From Polyangiaceae bacterium (GTDB lineage Bacteria > Myxococcota_A > Polyangia > Polyangiales > Polyangiaceae), in assembly GCA_016719945.1 (NCBI GenBank), contig JADJYE010000005.1, positions 62,001-126,000 of the forward strand: DNA of 64,000 nt, in the 5' to 3' direction. Shown in pieces: positions 25,068 through 34,291 of the stretch; position 1 is the stretch's first letter; each line of letters opens with the position of its first letter. Under the pieces are notes generated by a model, which saw nothing but the letters and a program-made list of their open reading frames with translations, searched no databases and was not told where the DNA came from. The position numbers and the translations under genes are program-made.

Positions 25068-25385
25068 AATCGTGGTCGCCACTGCGCGCCGGCCGTAGGC
25101 ACGTCCGTTTTCCCGTCGCGTGTTCCGCAGTTGAGCTCGCTCGGTCCGGACGCGAGGCCTCGCCGCAGATCGTCGCGCCGCGGATCCGCGTCTTCTCGCC
25201 GCGACGCGATCCCGCCGACGCGATCTCGCCGGGGGCATCACGTTCTCGGACGGGAGGTCTGCCGCGACGAGCACGACTCGATGGTAGCGAGGTCGCGAAG
25301 GCGCCGCGAGTCGCGATGCCTTCCGTCCCAGCGTGGTTCGCCCGTGCTGGGGTGGGCGCGGTCCTTGCCCCGAGGAAGGCGCGCG
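25068..25385. repeat. Conserved junction element, copy 2
   Basis: Homologous to 18231-18533 with the same edge sequences and the GCGGATCCGC palindrome, but placed against a different point of the RHS core. Its reading frame into the tip is also open (PARSRRRDRVAARRRGSAAR). On the cargo side it is followed by about 250 bp of GC-rich DNA without an evident gene before the DUF433 start. Confidence 0.65.
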
Positions 25386-25638
25386 CGGCGCAGCGCGCCG
25401 CCGCGCGCGCCGCCCGAGGCCACGCAAGGGCCGTGACCACCAGGCCGACCCACCACGACAAGGCCGGAGGTGGCGGGGAGGAGCAGGGTACCGCTCGAGC
25501 GCGTCGGCCCAACCCTGCGTTGACCGCGGCGGCGCGAGGGAGCGCGGCCTCGGCCGCGTGACCGAGCAAGGTCCGCCGTCAGGTCCAACGCCGGGTTGGG
25601 CCGCGCCGTGCAGACCGACCGTGCGCTACCCTCACGAG

Positions 25639-25899
25639 ATGACGTTCCAGGATCGCATCGTGCGCGACCCAGCGATCTGCGGTGGCCAGCCGACCGTGCG
25701 AGGCACGCGGGTACTCGTTCGCACCATCCTCGGCTACCTCGCGCACGGCGAGCCCGCCGAGCGGATCGTGGCCGAATTCCCCAGCCTCACCACCGACGAT
25801 GTGCGCGCGATCATCGCGTTCGCGGCGAGGTCCGCGAGCGAAGACCTCCCCGCGCCCAATCCGCTGCCGTCGGCGCTGACGCGGACCAGCGGAGCGTGA
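25639..25899 (+). CDS. DUF433 antitoxin (VapB45-like)
   Basis: An 86-aa protein typical of DUF433: RIVRDPAICGGQPTVRGTRV, ILGYLAHGEPAERIVAEFPS and LTTDDVRAIIAFAA. DUF433 proteins pair with PIN-like DUF5615 toxins. Its stop overlaps the GTG of the next gene (GTGA), so the pair is translationally coupled. It sits in the cargo slot of unit 2. Confidence 0.88.
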   Translation: MTFQDRIVRDPAICGGQPTVRGTRVLVRTILGYLAHGEPAERIVAEFPSLTTDDVRAIIAFAARSASEDLPAPNPLPSALTRTSGA

Positions 25900-26273
25900 A
25901 GCTCAAGCTCGACGAGAATCTCCCCACCTCCGCCAAGGGCCGTCTCCAGCACCTCGGCTTCGAGGTCGACACCGTGCTCGACGAGGGCCTCGGCGGTCGT
26001 TCGGACGACGAGGTCTTCGCGGCCGCGCAGCGCGAGCAGCGCTTGCTCGTCACGCAAGACCTCGACTTCTCAGACATGCGCAAGTTCGCGCCCGGCACCC
26101 ATGCCGGCATCTTCATCGCGCGGGTTCCAGAGCCCGACCAGTGGCAACTCGCCGACTTCCTCGCCGCCGCGTTCGGGCTCCCCGAGGCCTCGTCCTGGGC
26201 CGGATGCCTCGTCGTCGCGACGCTCACGAAGATCCGCGTCCTGCGCGCGCCCACCCCCGACGCCATGCCTTAG
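25896..26273 (+). CDS. DUF5615 PIN-like toxin (VapC45-like)
   Basis: A 125-aa PIN-like protein. VKLKLDENLPTSAKGRLQHL carries the first conserved acidic residues, SDDEVFAAAQREQRLLVTQD the middle acidic cluster and LDFSDMRKFAPGTHAGIFIA the last. Such proteins are predicted ribonucleases neutralised by DUF433 partners. The stop overlaps the convergent recombinase stop by 4 bp. It may stabilise the unit against loss. Confidence 0.85.
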   Translation: MKLKLDENLPTSAKGRLQHLGFEVDTVLDEGLGGRSDDEVFAAAQREQRLLVTQDLDFSDMRKFAPGTHAGIFIARVPEPDQWQLADFLAAAFGLPEASSWAGCLVVATLTKIRVLRAPTPDAMP

Positions 26274-27382
26274 CCCGCGGCCAGCTCGTCTCGCACTTCG
26301 GCAGCTAAGGAGGAGAGCATGTGCTCCGCCTCCCTGCCGTTGGTGGCGCCCGACCTGCTCGCGGCCGTCGTCGACGCCACGCCGGGCCCGCGCTCCGCTG
26401 GGTGCGTCGCCGCGTGCACAGCCGACAGGTGCCGGATCGACACCCGCGTGTACACCTCCGTGCTGTCGAGGCTCGCGTGCCCCAGGATCTCCTGGATCAG
26501 CCGCACGTCAGCGCCGCCCTCGAGCATCAGCGTCGCCATCGTGTGCCGAAACAGGTGACACGACCCTCGCTTGCCGAGCTTCGCGGCCTCGACGTAGCGA
26601 CCCACCCGATGCGTCAGCGTGCCTGCCTCGATGCGGGCGCCGCTCTCCGACAAGAAGAGCGCGTCCTCGCTCTCGTCCACTAAGAAGAGCGGCCTCACCT
26701 CGGCGAGGTAGCGCGCCACCCAGCCGAGCGCCCGCGCCCCGATCGGCACCACGCGGTCCTTCTTGCCCTTGCCCTGGTGCACGAAGACCGTCCCCTCCGT
26801 CGCGGCCACGTCCGACAGGCGCAGCGCCACCAGCTCGCTCCGCCGCATCCCCGTCGAGTACAGCACCTCGAGGACCGCTCGGTCGCGCAGCCCCAGCGCG
26901 CCATCGAGCGCGGGCTGCGCGAGCACACGCTCCACCTCCTCCTCCGTCAGCGCGCGCGGCAGCCTCTTCTCCACGCGCGGCAGGTCGAGCTCGCTCGCAG
27001 GGTTCCAGAGCAACCCGTTCTGCCGCGTCATCCACCCGAAGAAGAGCTTCAAGGGCGCCAGCCGCGCTCGCTGGCTCCCAAATGTCAGCGCCTTGCCGTT
27101 CTGCTTGCGGTGGTAGAAAAGCTGCCTCCGGTAGCTCTCCAAGATCGGCTTCGTCACCTCTCGCGGTCGCTGGATCCCTCGCGCCTCGCACCATTGCGCA
27201 AACACCACCAGCCACGGCTCCCGCGTGCGCACCGTCGCCTCCGAGTAGTTCCGCACTCGCATCCACTCCAGGTGCCGTGCGATCCACGCTCCAAATCCCT
27301 CGCGGTCCTCTTTGCCGAGCTGCGACACGCTGCGGCGCGCGGCGCCTGCTCGCTTCCCTCCCCTGCTCTTCGTCGCCGCCAT
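26270..27382 (-). CDS. Tyrosine recombinase of unit 2
   Basis: A 370-aa homologue of the unit 1 recombinase, with the same core-binding domain (RVRNYSEATVRTREPWLVVF) and all catalytic residues: Arg in STGMRRSEL, Lys in GKGKKDR, HLFRHT, LLGHAS replaced by ILGHAS, and the Tyr in STEVYTRVS. The divergence from unit 1 is greater than in the XRE gene, so the two units are not a very recent duplication. It follows the ATPase end by 13 bp. Confidence 0.9.
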   Translation of the reverse strand: MAATKSRGGKRAGAARRSVSQLGKEDREGFGAWIARHLEWMRVRNYSEATVRTREPWLVVFAQWCEARGIQRPREVTKPILESYRRQLFYHRKQNGKALTFGSQRARLAPLKLFFGWMTRQNGLLWNPASELDLPRVEKRLPRALTEEEVERVLAQPALDGALGLRDRAVLEVLYSTGMRRSELVALRLSDVAATEGTVFVHQGKGKKDRVVPIGARALGWVARYLAEVRPLFLVDESEDALFLSESGARIEAGTLTHRVGRYVEAAKLGKRGSCHLFRHTMATLMLEGGADVRLIQEILGHASLDSTEVYTRVSIRHLSAVHAATHPAERGPGVASTTAASRSGATNGREAEHMLSSLAAEVRDELAAG

Positions 27383-27395
27383 CGCTCGCGTCCGC

Positions 27396-28448
27396 CTACG
27401 ACGACCGCGCCGCGCCCGTCTCCGGCAACGTGGATCCCGACGCCGAGCGCGTCATCGCTCCGTTCGCGGCCTTCTTCACGCCATTCGGCGCTCGTTCGCC
27501 ACCCCGATCTCCCCCCGACATCCTCGGGATTATGGCCCGATCTCCCCCCGACATCGCCCCCGCCGACCCCGACCAAGGTCCGGTCGTACCCGCGTCAGCG
27601 CCCACCGCGTACGCGAGCTCGTACACCACGAGCGGCCCGCGCATCCGGTAGGGCACCAGGTACTCGAGCGCTTCGAGCCGATCCATGTGCAGCTTCACCT
27701 GCGTCTGGCTCCACCCCGACCACTCCCGCACCTCGCGCCGGCTGAAGCGCACCAGCCGCCTCTCCACCCCCTCCTCCGCCATCCGCCGCTCCACCATCGA
27801 CGCGATCTCCCCGAGCAACCGCCGCGTCTGCGGCGGCAGCTCGTCCAGGCTCCGCCCCAGCACCGCATTCGACAGCCGCGTCGCCACCTCCACGTCCTCG
27901 CTCGTCGCCTCGATGTACTCGATGCGCTGCCCGCGGTGCTCCACGCTCTTCACCGCACGCTGGTGCTGGTGCAACAGCGCCACCGCCGAGATCAGCGTCA
28001 GGTACTTCATGTGGTCGCGCCGCGTACGCGTCACGTGGTCCGCGAAGCGCAGCTCCGGCGCGTACGGGTTCGCCACGAAGATCGGCCGCAACAGCCGCTG
28101 CGCGTTCCGGTGCGCACGCCGGATCCGCGCCGCCTCCTCCCGCTCCAGCTTCCCCTCGATCGTGCGGCTTCGGCGCTGCCGCTCGTGGATCGCTCGCGTC
28201 TGCTCTCGCCCCTCGTCCACGCTCAACACCAGGCACCGGTTGAGCAGCTCCTCGTCCACCTCGATCGCCGTCGTCGTCAGCATGATCGCCACCGGCCCCT
28301 CCACCCGGTACGTGTGCGTCACCAGCCGCCCCGTCGCCGGGTCTTTCCCCGTCGACGCAATGGTCAGCTCCCCCTCGCTCTGCAACAGCTTCAGCGCGTA
28401 GCTCGCCCGCTCCGCTCCCTCCTCCTCCACGATCGCCAGCACCTTGTG
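27396..28448 (-). pseudogene. C-terminal part of unit 2 primase-ATPase, cut off by IS21
   Basis: The frame picks up exactly at HKVLAIVEEEGAERA, the Walker B region, and continues like the unit 1 ATPase through the winged helix to a stop at 27396. Joined to 31271-33193 without the IS and one duplication, it gives a single 991-aa primase-ATPase. As it stands the Walker A and B halves are separated. Confidence 0.82.
28440..28448. repeat. IS21 target-site duplication, left copy
   Basis: CACCTTGTG, repeated at 31262-31270. Unit 1 carries this sequence once at the same place in its ATPase gene. Confidence 0.85.
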
Positions 28449-28607
28449 CCAGTTCGCAGGCTCATGGGGCCAGCCCTTTGCAGGGACATGGGGCCAGGGA
28501 GGCGAGCGGAACGACTTCACCGAGAGTGCCGCGTCGCTTGTTCGATGTCCATCCCCGTCGCGAACATGCTCGGGTCGACGTTGTTTTGCAGGGGGATGGG
28601 GCCAGTG

Positions 28608-29438
28608 TCAGCGGGACCGGGCGCGGGCGCGGGGGTGTGCGCGGGTCTTCATGGCGGGTGACGCAGGCGGCGGGCTCGCAGCGTCGAGCGTCGGCTTGAG
28701 CCTGGGTCGATAGGACTCGCCCTCCATGACGAAGTCGTAGGCGGCGTTCCGGAAGCGGTCGACGGCGCTCTGGGCGAGCAGGACGTCGTCGAACATGGCG
28801 AGCCACTCGGCGGTGTCGCGATTGCTGGTGACGATCATCGAGGCGCGACCGGTGCGCTCGAGGAAGAGCTGGTAGACGTCTTTGCTCTCCTCCTTGGTCA
28901 TCGGCTCGAGCGCGAAGTCGTCGATGATGAGCAGGTCGACGGACGTCAGAGCGATCATCTCAGCGTCGCGGGAGTTGTCGAAGCGGCTCTGTCGCAACCT
29001 TCGAAGAGTCGCGTCGGCTCGTGCGAAGCGGACGTTGTAGCCGTGGCGACAGGCGACGTGACCGAGGGCGCTCGCGACGAAGGTCTTGCCGACGCCGACG
29101 GGCCCGAGGATGCACACGTGGCGGTGCGCTTCGAGGAAGCGCAGGCTCACGAGCTCCGACAGCATGCGTTTGTCGAAGCTGACCTTGGACGTCTTGTCCC
29201 ACTGCTCGAGCCGCATCGTGGGGTCGAGGCCGGCCTCGTGCGCGCGGTTGTCCGCGGCGGTGTTGTCGCGCCGTGTGATCTCGTCGGTGAGCAACATCAA
29301 CAGCAGCTCGTCGAACGCGACGTCCTGCTTGTCAGCGAGGACGAGGCGCTCAGGGAGGCTCTCTGCGATGCGGCCGAGACGCAGGCGCTTGAGCGCGGAG
29401 ACGAGCTCGGGGTTGAGCACGGGGGTCTTGGTCGCCAT
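28608..29438 (-). CDS. istB: IS21 helper ATPase IstB
   Basis: A 276-aa DnaC/AAA+-type ATPase that assists IS21 transposase. Walker A is GPVGVGKT (112-119), Walker B LLIIDDFAL, with sensor ASMIVTSNRD. The ATG overlaps the istA stop (TGATG), as usual for the family. The Pro/Ala/Arg tail after residue 245 is not conserved. Confidence 0.92.
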   Translation of the reverse strand: MATKTPVLNPELVSALKRLRLGRIAESLPERLVLADKQDVAFDELLLMLLTDEITRRDNTAADNRAHEAGLDPTMRLEQWDKTSKVSFDKRMLSELVSLRFLEAHRHVCILGPVGVGKTFVASALGHVACRHGYNVRFARADATLRRLRQSRFDNSRDAEMIALTSVDLLIIDDFALEPMTKEESKDVYQLFLERTGRASMIVTSNRDTAEWLAMFDDVLLAQSAVDRFRNAAYDFVMEGESYRPRLKPTLDAASPPPASPAMKTRAHPRARARSR

Positions 29439-31009
29439 CAGACGCCCTCCTTCTGGCTGGAGGTCCCACGCGTCTCGAAGTGCTGCGTGGGGCGAGCGAA
29501 GCGCGGGAGCGGGAGCTGCACGACCTTGCCCATCGCGGCACAGGGCATGACGGGCTTCGCGGCGGCCTTCAGTTTTCGAGCGATGCGCGGGACGCTAACG
29601 AGGTCGAATGCGAGCGCGCTCTGGCAGATCGCCTCGACGCGGCCGGGCGTGTACTTGTCGCAGAGGCCGAGCAGGGCGTAGGCCTGGCGCATCCTCGTCC
29701 ACGGCAGCGGTCCACCGAGGAGCGCTCCGCGTAGAGACCGACGTGATGGCCCTTGTCCCGCGCCTTGCGAAGGATCGCGTCGACGTCCCGGAGCGCGTAG
29801 GCTGCCTTCTCGGCCGGGTAGTCGTGGACGTCGGTGGAGCGGCCGCCCGGCGGTTTGCGCGGGTGCACCTTGATGAGCTCGGTGCCGAAGTAGATCTTCA
29901 CGGTGCTCCGGTCGGCGCGAACGCGGACGTGCCGTCGCAGGTAGCGCGTCGGGACCGAGAGGAGCGCGTGCGCGACCTGGATGTGGTGGTCCGGGTGGAC
30001 CTTCGCCTTGTCGATCCAGTCGGGGACGTCGAAGGGCGCGTCCGGCGCTGGCTTCATCGTCGGCTTCTCGACTGCCTCGAAGAGCTCGGCTGGAACCTGC
30101 CTCGTGGTGCCGTGCACGCGCGCGCCGGCGACCTCGCGCGACCAGCGCTCGGCGCTCGCGCGGGCATCGTCGAGCGACGTGAACGTCTCGCCGTCGAACC
30201 AGCTCTCGCGGACGTAGGGTACTTGATTCTCGACGCGCGGCTTGTCCTTGGGCGAGCGAACGCGGGCCGGATCTACGAACAGGCCACGAGCCTGCACGTA
30301 GTCGAGGAAGGCGTCGACGAGCCTGGCGTCGAGCGCGTCGGGGCGCCTGATCATCGCCTTGGTGTTGTCCGGGATGATGCTCGCCGGCATGGCGCCGAAG
30401 AACTGCCAGGCGCGGTCGAGACCCTCGCACACGGCCTCGGTGGTCTGACGGAACGTCGGCCAGACGAACTGCAGCCGGCTGAACGAGAGCGTCACGACGA
30501 GCACCCAGAGGCGGCGCTTCCTGCCGGTCTCCGGATCGAGCATGAGCCCCATCTCGCCGAAGTCGACCTGCGCTTCCTGTCCCGGCGGCGGGTCCTCGAC
30601 GCGCACGGTGGGCGCCTTCTTTCGCCACGCGAGCTCGGTCATCGCGAAGCGACGGAGGGTGTCGTAGCTCGCTTGCAGGTCGTGATCACGAACGAGCAGC
30701 GTGTGCACCTTGGTCAGGCGGAGCGGCCGCTTCTCGGCGTCCCCTCGAAGCCACTGCTCGATGCGGTCGCGGTGGCGCGCCACCTCGCTCCACTCATCAC
30801 TGGCTGTCGGCGCTGGGCGCGCCTGGACGACCTGCGCGACGGCGTGGACATCGTCCTCGGTGATGTCGCGCCCCTTGGCGAAGCCGAGGCGTGTCGCCGC
30901 GGTCGTGTAGCGAGCGACCGTCTTGCGGTCGACGCCGGCCTCACGCCCGATCCTTCTGTCGCTGTGCCCCCGCCGACCAGCGGCGGAGAACTTCCTTCAC
31001 GTCCATCAT
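29438..31009 (-). pseudogene. istA: IS21 transposase IstA with two frameshifts
   Basis: MDVKEVLRRWSAG starts at the first ATG pair after GGGAG. A one-base shift in a G-run near 30975 restores the helix-turn-helix (SDRRIGREAGVDRKTVARYT). The DDE-type core follows with GQEAQVDFGEMGL, SIIPDNTKAMI and DKPRVENQVPYVRESWF. Another shift near 29737 leads to MRQAYALLGLCDKYTPGRVE and the stop overlapping istB. If the sequence is right the element cannot move on its own. Confidence 0.85.
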
Positions 31010-31099
31010 GGAGAGCTCCCTGTAGGCCATCGACTCCTCCCGGCGGCGACCGGCGCCGACGTCGGGAAGAACCTTCGCTCACTTCAGGTCGCTCCGCTG

Positions 31100-31261
31100 G
31101 GGTGGCCCCCATGACCCTGCAAATCTCGGTCAGGGGTGGCCCCATCTGCCTGCAAATCTCTCAGACCCTCCCTGCCGGTGGCCCCATCATCCTGCGAATC
31201 GGGGTGGCCCCATGACCCTGCGAAAAACTTCGCCGGGTGGCCCCATGACCCTGCGAACCGG
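31100..31261. repeat. Multiple terminal repeats at the IS21 end
   Basis: Five copies of a motif GGTGGCCCCAT-x-x-CCTGC, the last reaching the terminus. The other end (28449-28600) has three inverted copies ending TGGGGCC. Arrays of this kind at IS21 ends are transposase-binding sites in better known members. Confidence 0.7.
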
Positions 31262-33193
31262 CACCTTGTGCTTCAGGTCCTGCCCGCTCATGTAAAACAG
31301 GCTCTGCCCCGTCATCGCCGAGTACTGCACACGCTCCTCCTCCGGCATCAGCGACAACACCGCGTCCATCAGGCTCGATTTACCCGCCGCGCTCGAGCTC
31401 TGGATCACCACCGCCAGCGGCTCCTCCAGCTTGCGGCTCGTCGCCGCCAGATACGCCACCAGCTTGTTGTCGAGCTCGCCGACCAGCCCGACGCGGCCGA
31501 GATCCTCGCCGATGCGCTCGAGCAGCTTTGGGTCGCGCAGCAGCTCGAGCGCCTCTTCGCGCTCCACGTCCGTCATCGTCGGCCCCACTGGCTTCGGCGC
31601 CTCCGCCTCCGCCCGCTCGCGATCGCGTCTCAGCTCGAGCTCGAGCAGGATCCGCCCCACGTCGAGCGACACCACCTTCTCCTCGACCTCGAGCTCGACC
31701 GCCGCCGCCTTCACGTAGTCGGCGCGCCGTCTCGCCGCGTACAGATCCGGCGTGTCCACGAAGAAGCCCCCGCCCTCACGCTCCCGCGTCACGAAGAGGT
31801 TCACTCGCAGCTCCCCCGTTATGCTCCCCTTCCCAACCGCCCTCACCCGCCAGCGCCGGTCTCCGAAGCGAAACACCAGGTCCTCGCCCACCACCTCCGG
31901 CGCGCTCGCGCCCCCAGGCGCCGGCGCCGCAGCTGGAGCAGCAGCAGCCGGAGGGGCGGCTAAGAGGGGGGCCCTCGGCGCGGCCTCTCCGCTCTTCTCC
32001 GCTTCCACCGAGACCTCCTCCTCACCGCGCGGCGTCCCCCGCCTCGGCGCTTCGCTCGCTCGAGTGTCGTGGGCGGGGCCCTCTCCCTTGCCCATCCACC
32101 GCGCCTGCCTCAGCACCAGACCCAAGCTCTCCGTCGCCGGCTTCACCTTCGCCGCGTATTCGTTCACATCCATCCCCTTCGGGAACACCACCCGATAGAC
32201 CTCCAGCCCGCGCCCCTTCAGCCGCTCCGCCAGCCGCTCCGCTCCCCGCTCTCCAGCCTCGTCCCGATCAAACGCGATCTTCACTCGCGCCCCGCTCGCC
32301 ACCACCGCCTCCACCAGCTCCTCCGTCACACCCTCCACCCCGTACGCGCTCGTCACCTCTCGATACCCGGCGCTCCAAAACGTCAGCGCGTCGATCAGCG
32401 CCTCGCACACGATCACCTCCTCCGCGTGCTCCAGCGCCGCACGGTTGAAGACCCCTCGCTGCGGCCCGGGCAGGTACAGGTGCTTCGGCGTCCCCTCCCG
32501 CAGATCGTCTCGCACCTTCCGCCCGTACAGCTGCACCACGCGCCCCTGCGCGTCGAACAGCGGGATCACCAGCGACCCAGCCAAGTGCTCGTGCCCGCTC
32601 TCGCGAAACACACCCAGCGCCGTCAGCTGCCCGCGCAGCTCCGCCCCCGCCTTGCGGTTCTTCTCAGGCAACCGGTACCCCAGCGTCCGGTTCGCGTACC
32701 CAAGCCGAAAATGTTCCACCGCCTCCGCCGAGATCCCTCGCGCCCTCACGTACTCCAGCGCCTCGGGGCTCTCGCCGAGCGCCGCATGGTAGAGCTCGAC
32801 CACCCGCCCCAAGAGCTCCGCCTCGTCCGCATCCCGCGCCGCCAGCGGCTCCAGCTTCCTCACCGTGCTCTGCTTCGGTGGCCGCCCCTCCCGCGGCCCC
32901 TCCCGCAGCGCCGCTCCCCCGCGCAGCAGCTCCACCGCGTGCCGGAAGCTCACCCCCTCCGCCCTCATCACGAAGTCGATCACGCTCCCGCCTGCCTGGC
33001 ACGCCCCGAGGCAGTGCCAAAGGTTCGCGCTCGGCGTCACCACGAATGACGGCGTTCGGTCCTCGTGGAACGGGCACCGGCCGACCAAGTCTGCGCCACG
33101 CTTCTCGAGCACGACGCCACCCGCCTCGCACAGACGCTCCAGCGAGGTCTCCCTCTTCAGCCGCTCGATCTCCTCGTCCGGGACACGTCCCAT
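31262..33193 (-). pseudogene. N-terminal part of unit 2 primase-ATPase
   Basis: MGRVPDEEIERLKRETSLER starts after a strong GAAGGAG. It has the CHC2 zinc ribbon (GRCPFHEDRTPSF, WHCLGACQAGG), Toprim motifs (VIVCEALIDALTFW, IAFDRDEAG), a Pro/Ala linker, then, without interruption, the ATPase N-terminus with Walker A SSSAAGKSS. The frame meets the IS21 at KHKV and would end 20 codons inside it. Here primase and ATPase are one polypeptide, unlike unit 1, showing that the fusion is the likely ancestral state. Confidence 0.85.
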
Positions 33194-33242
33194 CGCGCTT
33201 CTCCTTCCAGAAGGCCGTCAAGCGGAATCTTGTTCACTCCCT

Positions 33243-33271
33243 TGCGTACGCAGACTGTACATATTATGTAC
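33243..33271. promoter_or_regulatory. Two palindromic operators, unit 2
   Basis: TGCGTACGCA (33243-33252) and GTACATATTATGTAC (33257-33271), identical in sequence and spacing to unit 1. The whole 80-bp gap differs from unit 1 at one base. Confidence 0.65.
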
Positions 33272-33275
33272 CACC

Positions 33276-33734
33276 ATGCAAGCGCAGGTACCGGCCTCCC
33301 ACAAATCGGGGTGTAGCTTCTCGAGGCAAGCTCAACCCCTGGGCTGGTCCATGCCTCGCGAAAAGTCTCCCTCCCCTCCCGAAGGTCACTTCGGTCTGCG
33401 CCTCGCCGACCTACGTCGAGCGGCTGGCCTCTCCCAGACCGACCTCCAAAACGCCACCGGCATCTCCAGGCGCATGATCGCCCACTACGAGGGCCGCCCC
33501 GCGCTCCCGCCCGGCCACGTCCTCGCCGCCCTCGCCGATGGCCTCGGCACCTCCGTCGACGAGCTCGTCGGAAAGAAGCCCGCCCGCCCCTCCGGCACCA
33601 AAACGCAAGCGAGCCGCCGCCTCCTACGCCGCCTTCAACAGCTCGAGAAGCTCCCCCTCAAGGACAAACGCGAGCTCCTCGGCATCATCGATACCTATCT
33701 CGAGCGGCATCGCTTGCTCCAGAAGGCCAGCTGA
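33276..33734 (+). CDS. XRE-family regulator, unit 2
   Basis: Differs from the unit 1 protein by a single residue in the inter-domain part (SGTKTQAS against SATKTQAS). The XRE domain, the coiled C-terminus and the two possible starts (33276 or 33351) are the same. Such similarity next to unrelated immunity genes suggests recent gene conversion or strong selection on regulator-operator pairs. Confidence 0.85.
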   Translation: MQAQVPASHKSGCSFSRQAQPLGWSMPREKSPSPPEGHFGLRLADLRRAAGLSQTDLQNATGISRRMIAHYEGRPALPPGHVLAALADGLGTSVDELVGKKPARPSGTKTQASRRLLRRLQQLEKLPLKDKRELLGIIDTYLERHRLLQKAS

Positions 33735-33751
33735 TCCCCACGCTCGCCGCA

Positions 33752-33775
33752 GGTCGGCGCGCCTCCGCGCGCGAC
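33752..33775. terminator. Hairpin between XRE and immunity genes, unit 2
   Basis: GGTCGGCGCGC, CCTC loop region, GCGCGCGACC; same position as in unit 1 but with one unpaired G. Sequence identity with unit 1 persists to GCTGCAGGCCC near 33811 and then stops at the immunity gene. Confidence 0.5.
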
Positions 33776-33846
33776 CGAGGAGAGCATGCAGGGGTACGGG
33801 GCTGCAGGCCCTGCGTCCTCGTCGCGACCCAGGCACGTGCACGGTG

Positions 33847-34278
33847 CTACTCGCCGTTCATGCCGCTGGTGAGCCGCTCCAGGATCGACTGATACATCAT
33901 GAGCTGCTCTGAACCCACGCCGTCGCGGCGCGCCCGGTCTAGTGCTCGCGCGAGATAGCGGGCACCGGCCGCCCGTTCGTTCTTGGTCTCACAGTGCAGC
34001 GCAAGGGTTCCTATCCTTCCGAGGATCTCGTCGCTAGGCAGTTCCGCGTCCACAAGGAACTCGGCGAGCGGCAACAGCTCCTCGACCGGGCGATCATGGA
34101 AGACTAGGAACGTGACTCGTGCCGCGGCGATGCGCGCTAGATGCAGCGCGCGGCGCGACCGTGCACGGCCTCGAACAAGCCGCTCAAGCGCATCGAGGTC
34201 TGCAGCGCCTTTCGCGAAGGAGCGCTTGCCGACGTGGGTCCAGATCTTCCGCAGCTCGGTTTCAATCAGGGCGTCCAT
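33847..34278 (-). CDS. Putative immunity protein for tip C
   Basis: A 143-aa helical protein (MDALIETELRKIWTHVGKRS, ERLVRGRARSRRALHLARIA, RAAGARYLARALDRARRD) with no membrane segment. The ATG is 13 bp after the RHS stop, with GGGGAG six bases upstream. The predicted all-helical, repeat-like build recalls the TPR-like protein after tip B, but no sequence similarity is visible. Function is inferred from location only. Confidence 0.6.
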   Translation of the reverse strand: MDALIETELRKIWTHVGKRSFAKGAADLDALERLVRGRARSRRALHLARIAAARVTFLVFHDRPVEELLPLAEFLVDAELPSDEILGRIGTLALHCETKNERAAGARYLARALDRARRDGVGSEQLMMYQSILERLTSGMNGE

Positions 34279-34291
34279 CGGCGCTCCCCGA

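Larger units (their letters stand above)
28449..31261 (-). mobile_element. IS21-family insertion sequence, 2813 bp
   Basis: The terminal repeats match at 21 of 23 positions (left CCAGTTCGCAGG, right end read inward CCGGTTCGCAGG) and a 9-bp duplication flanks them. It contains istA and istB. The insertion lies in the primase-ATPase of unit 2. Confidence 0.9.
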
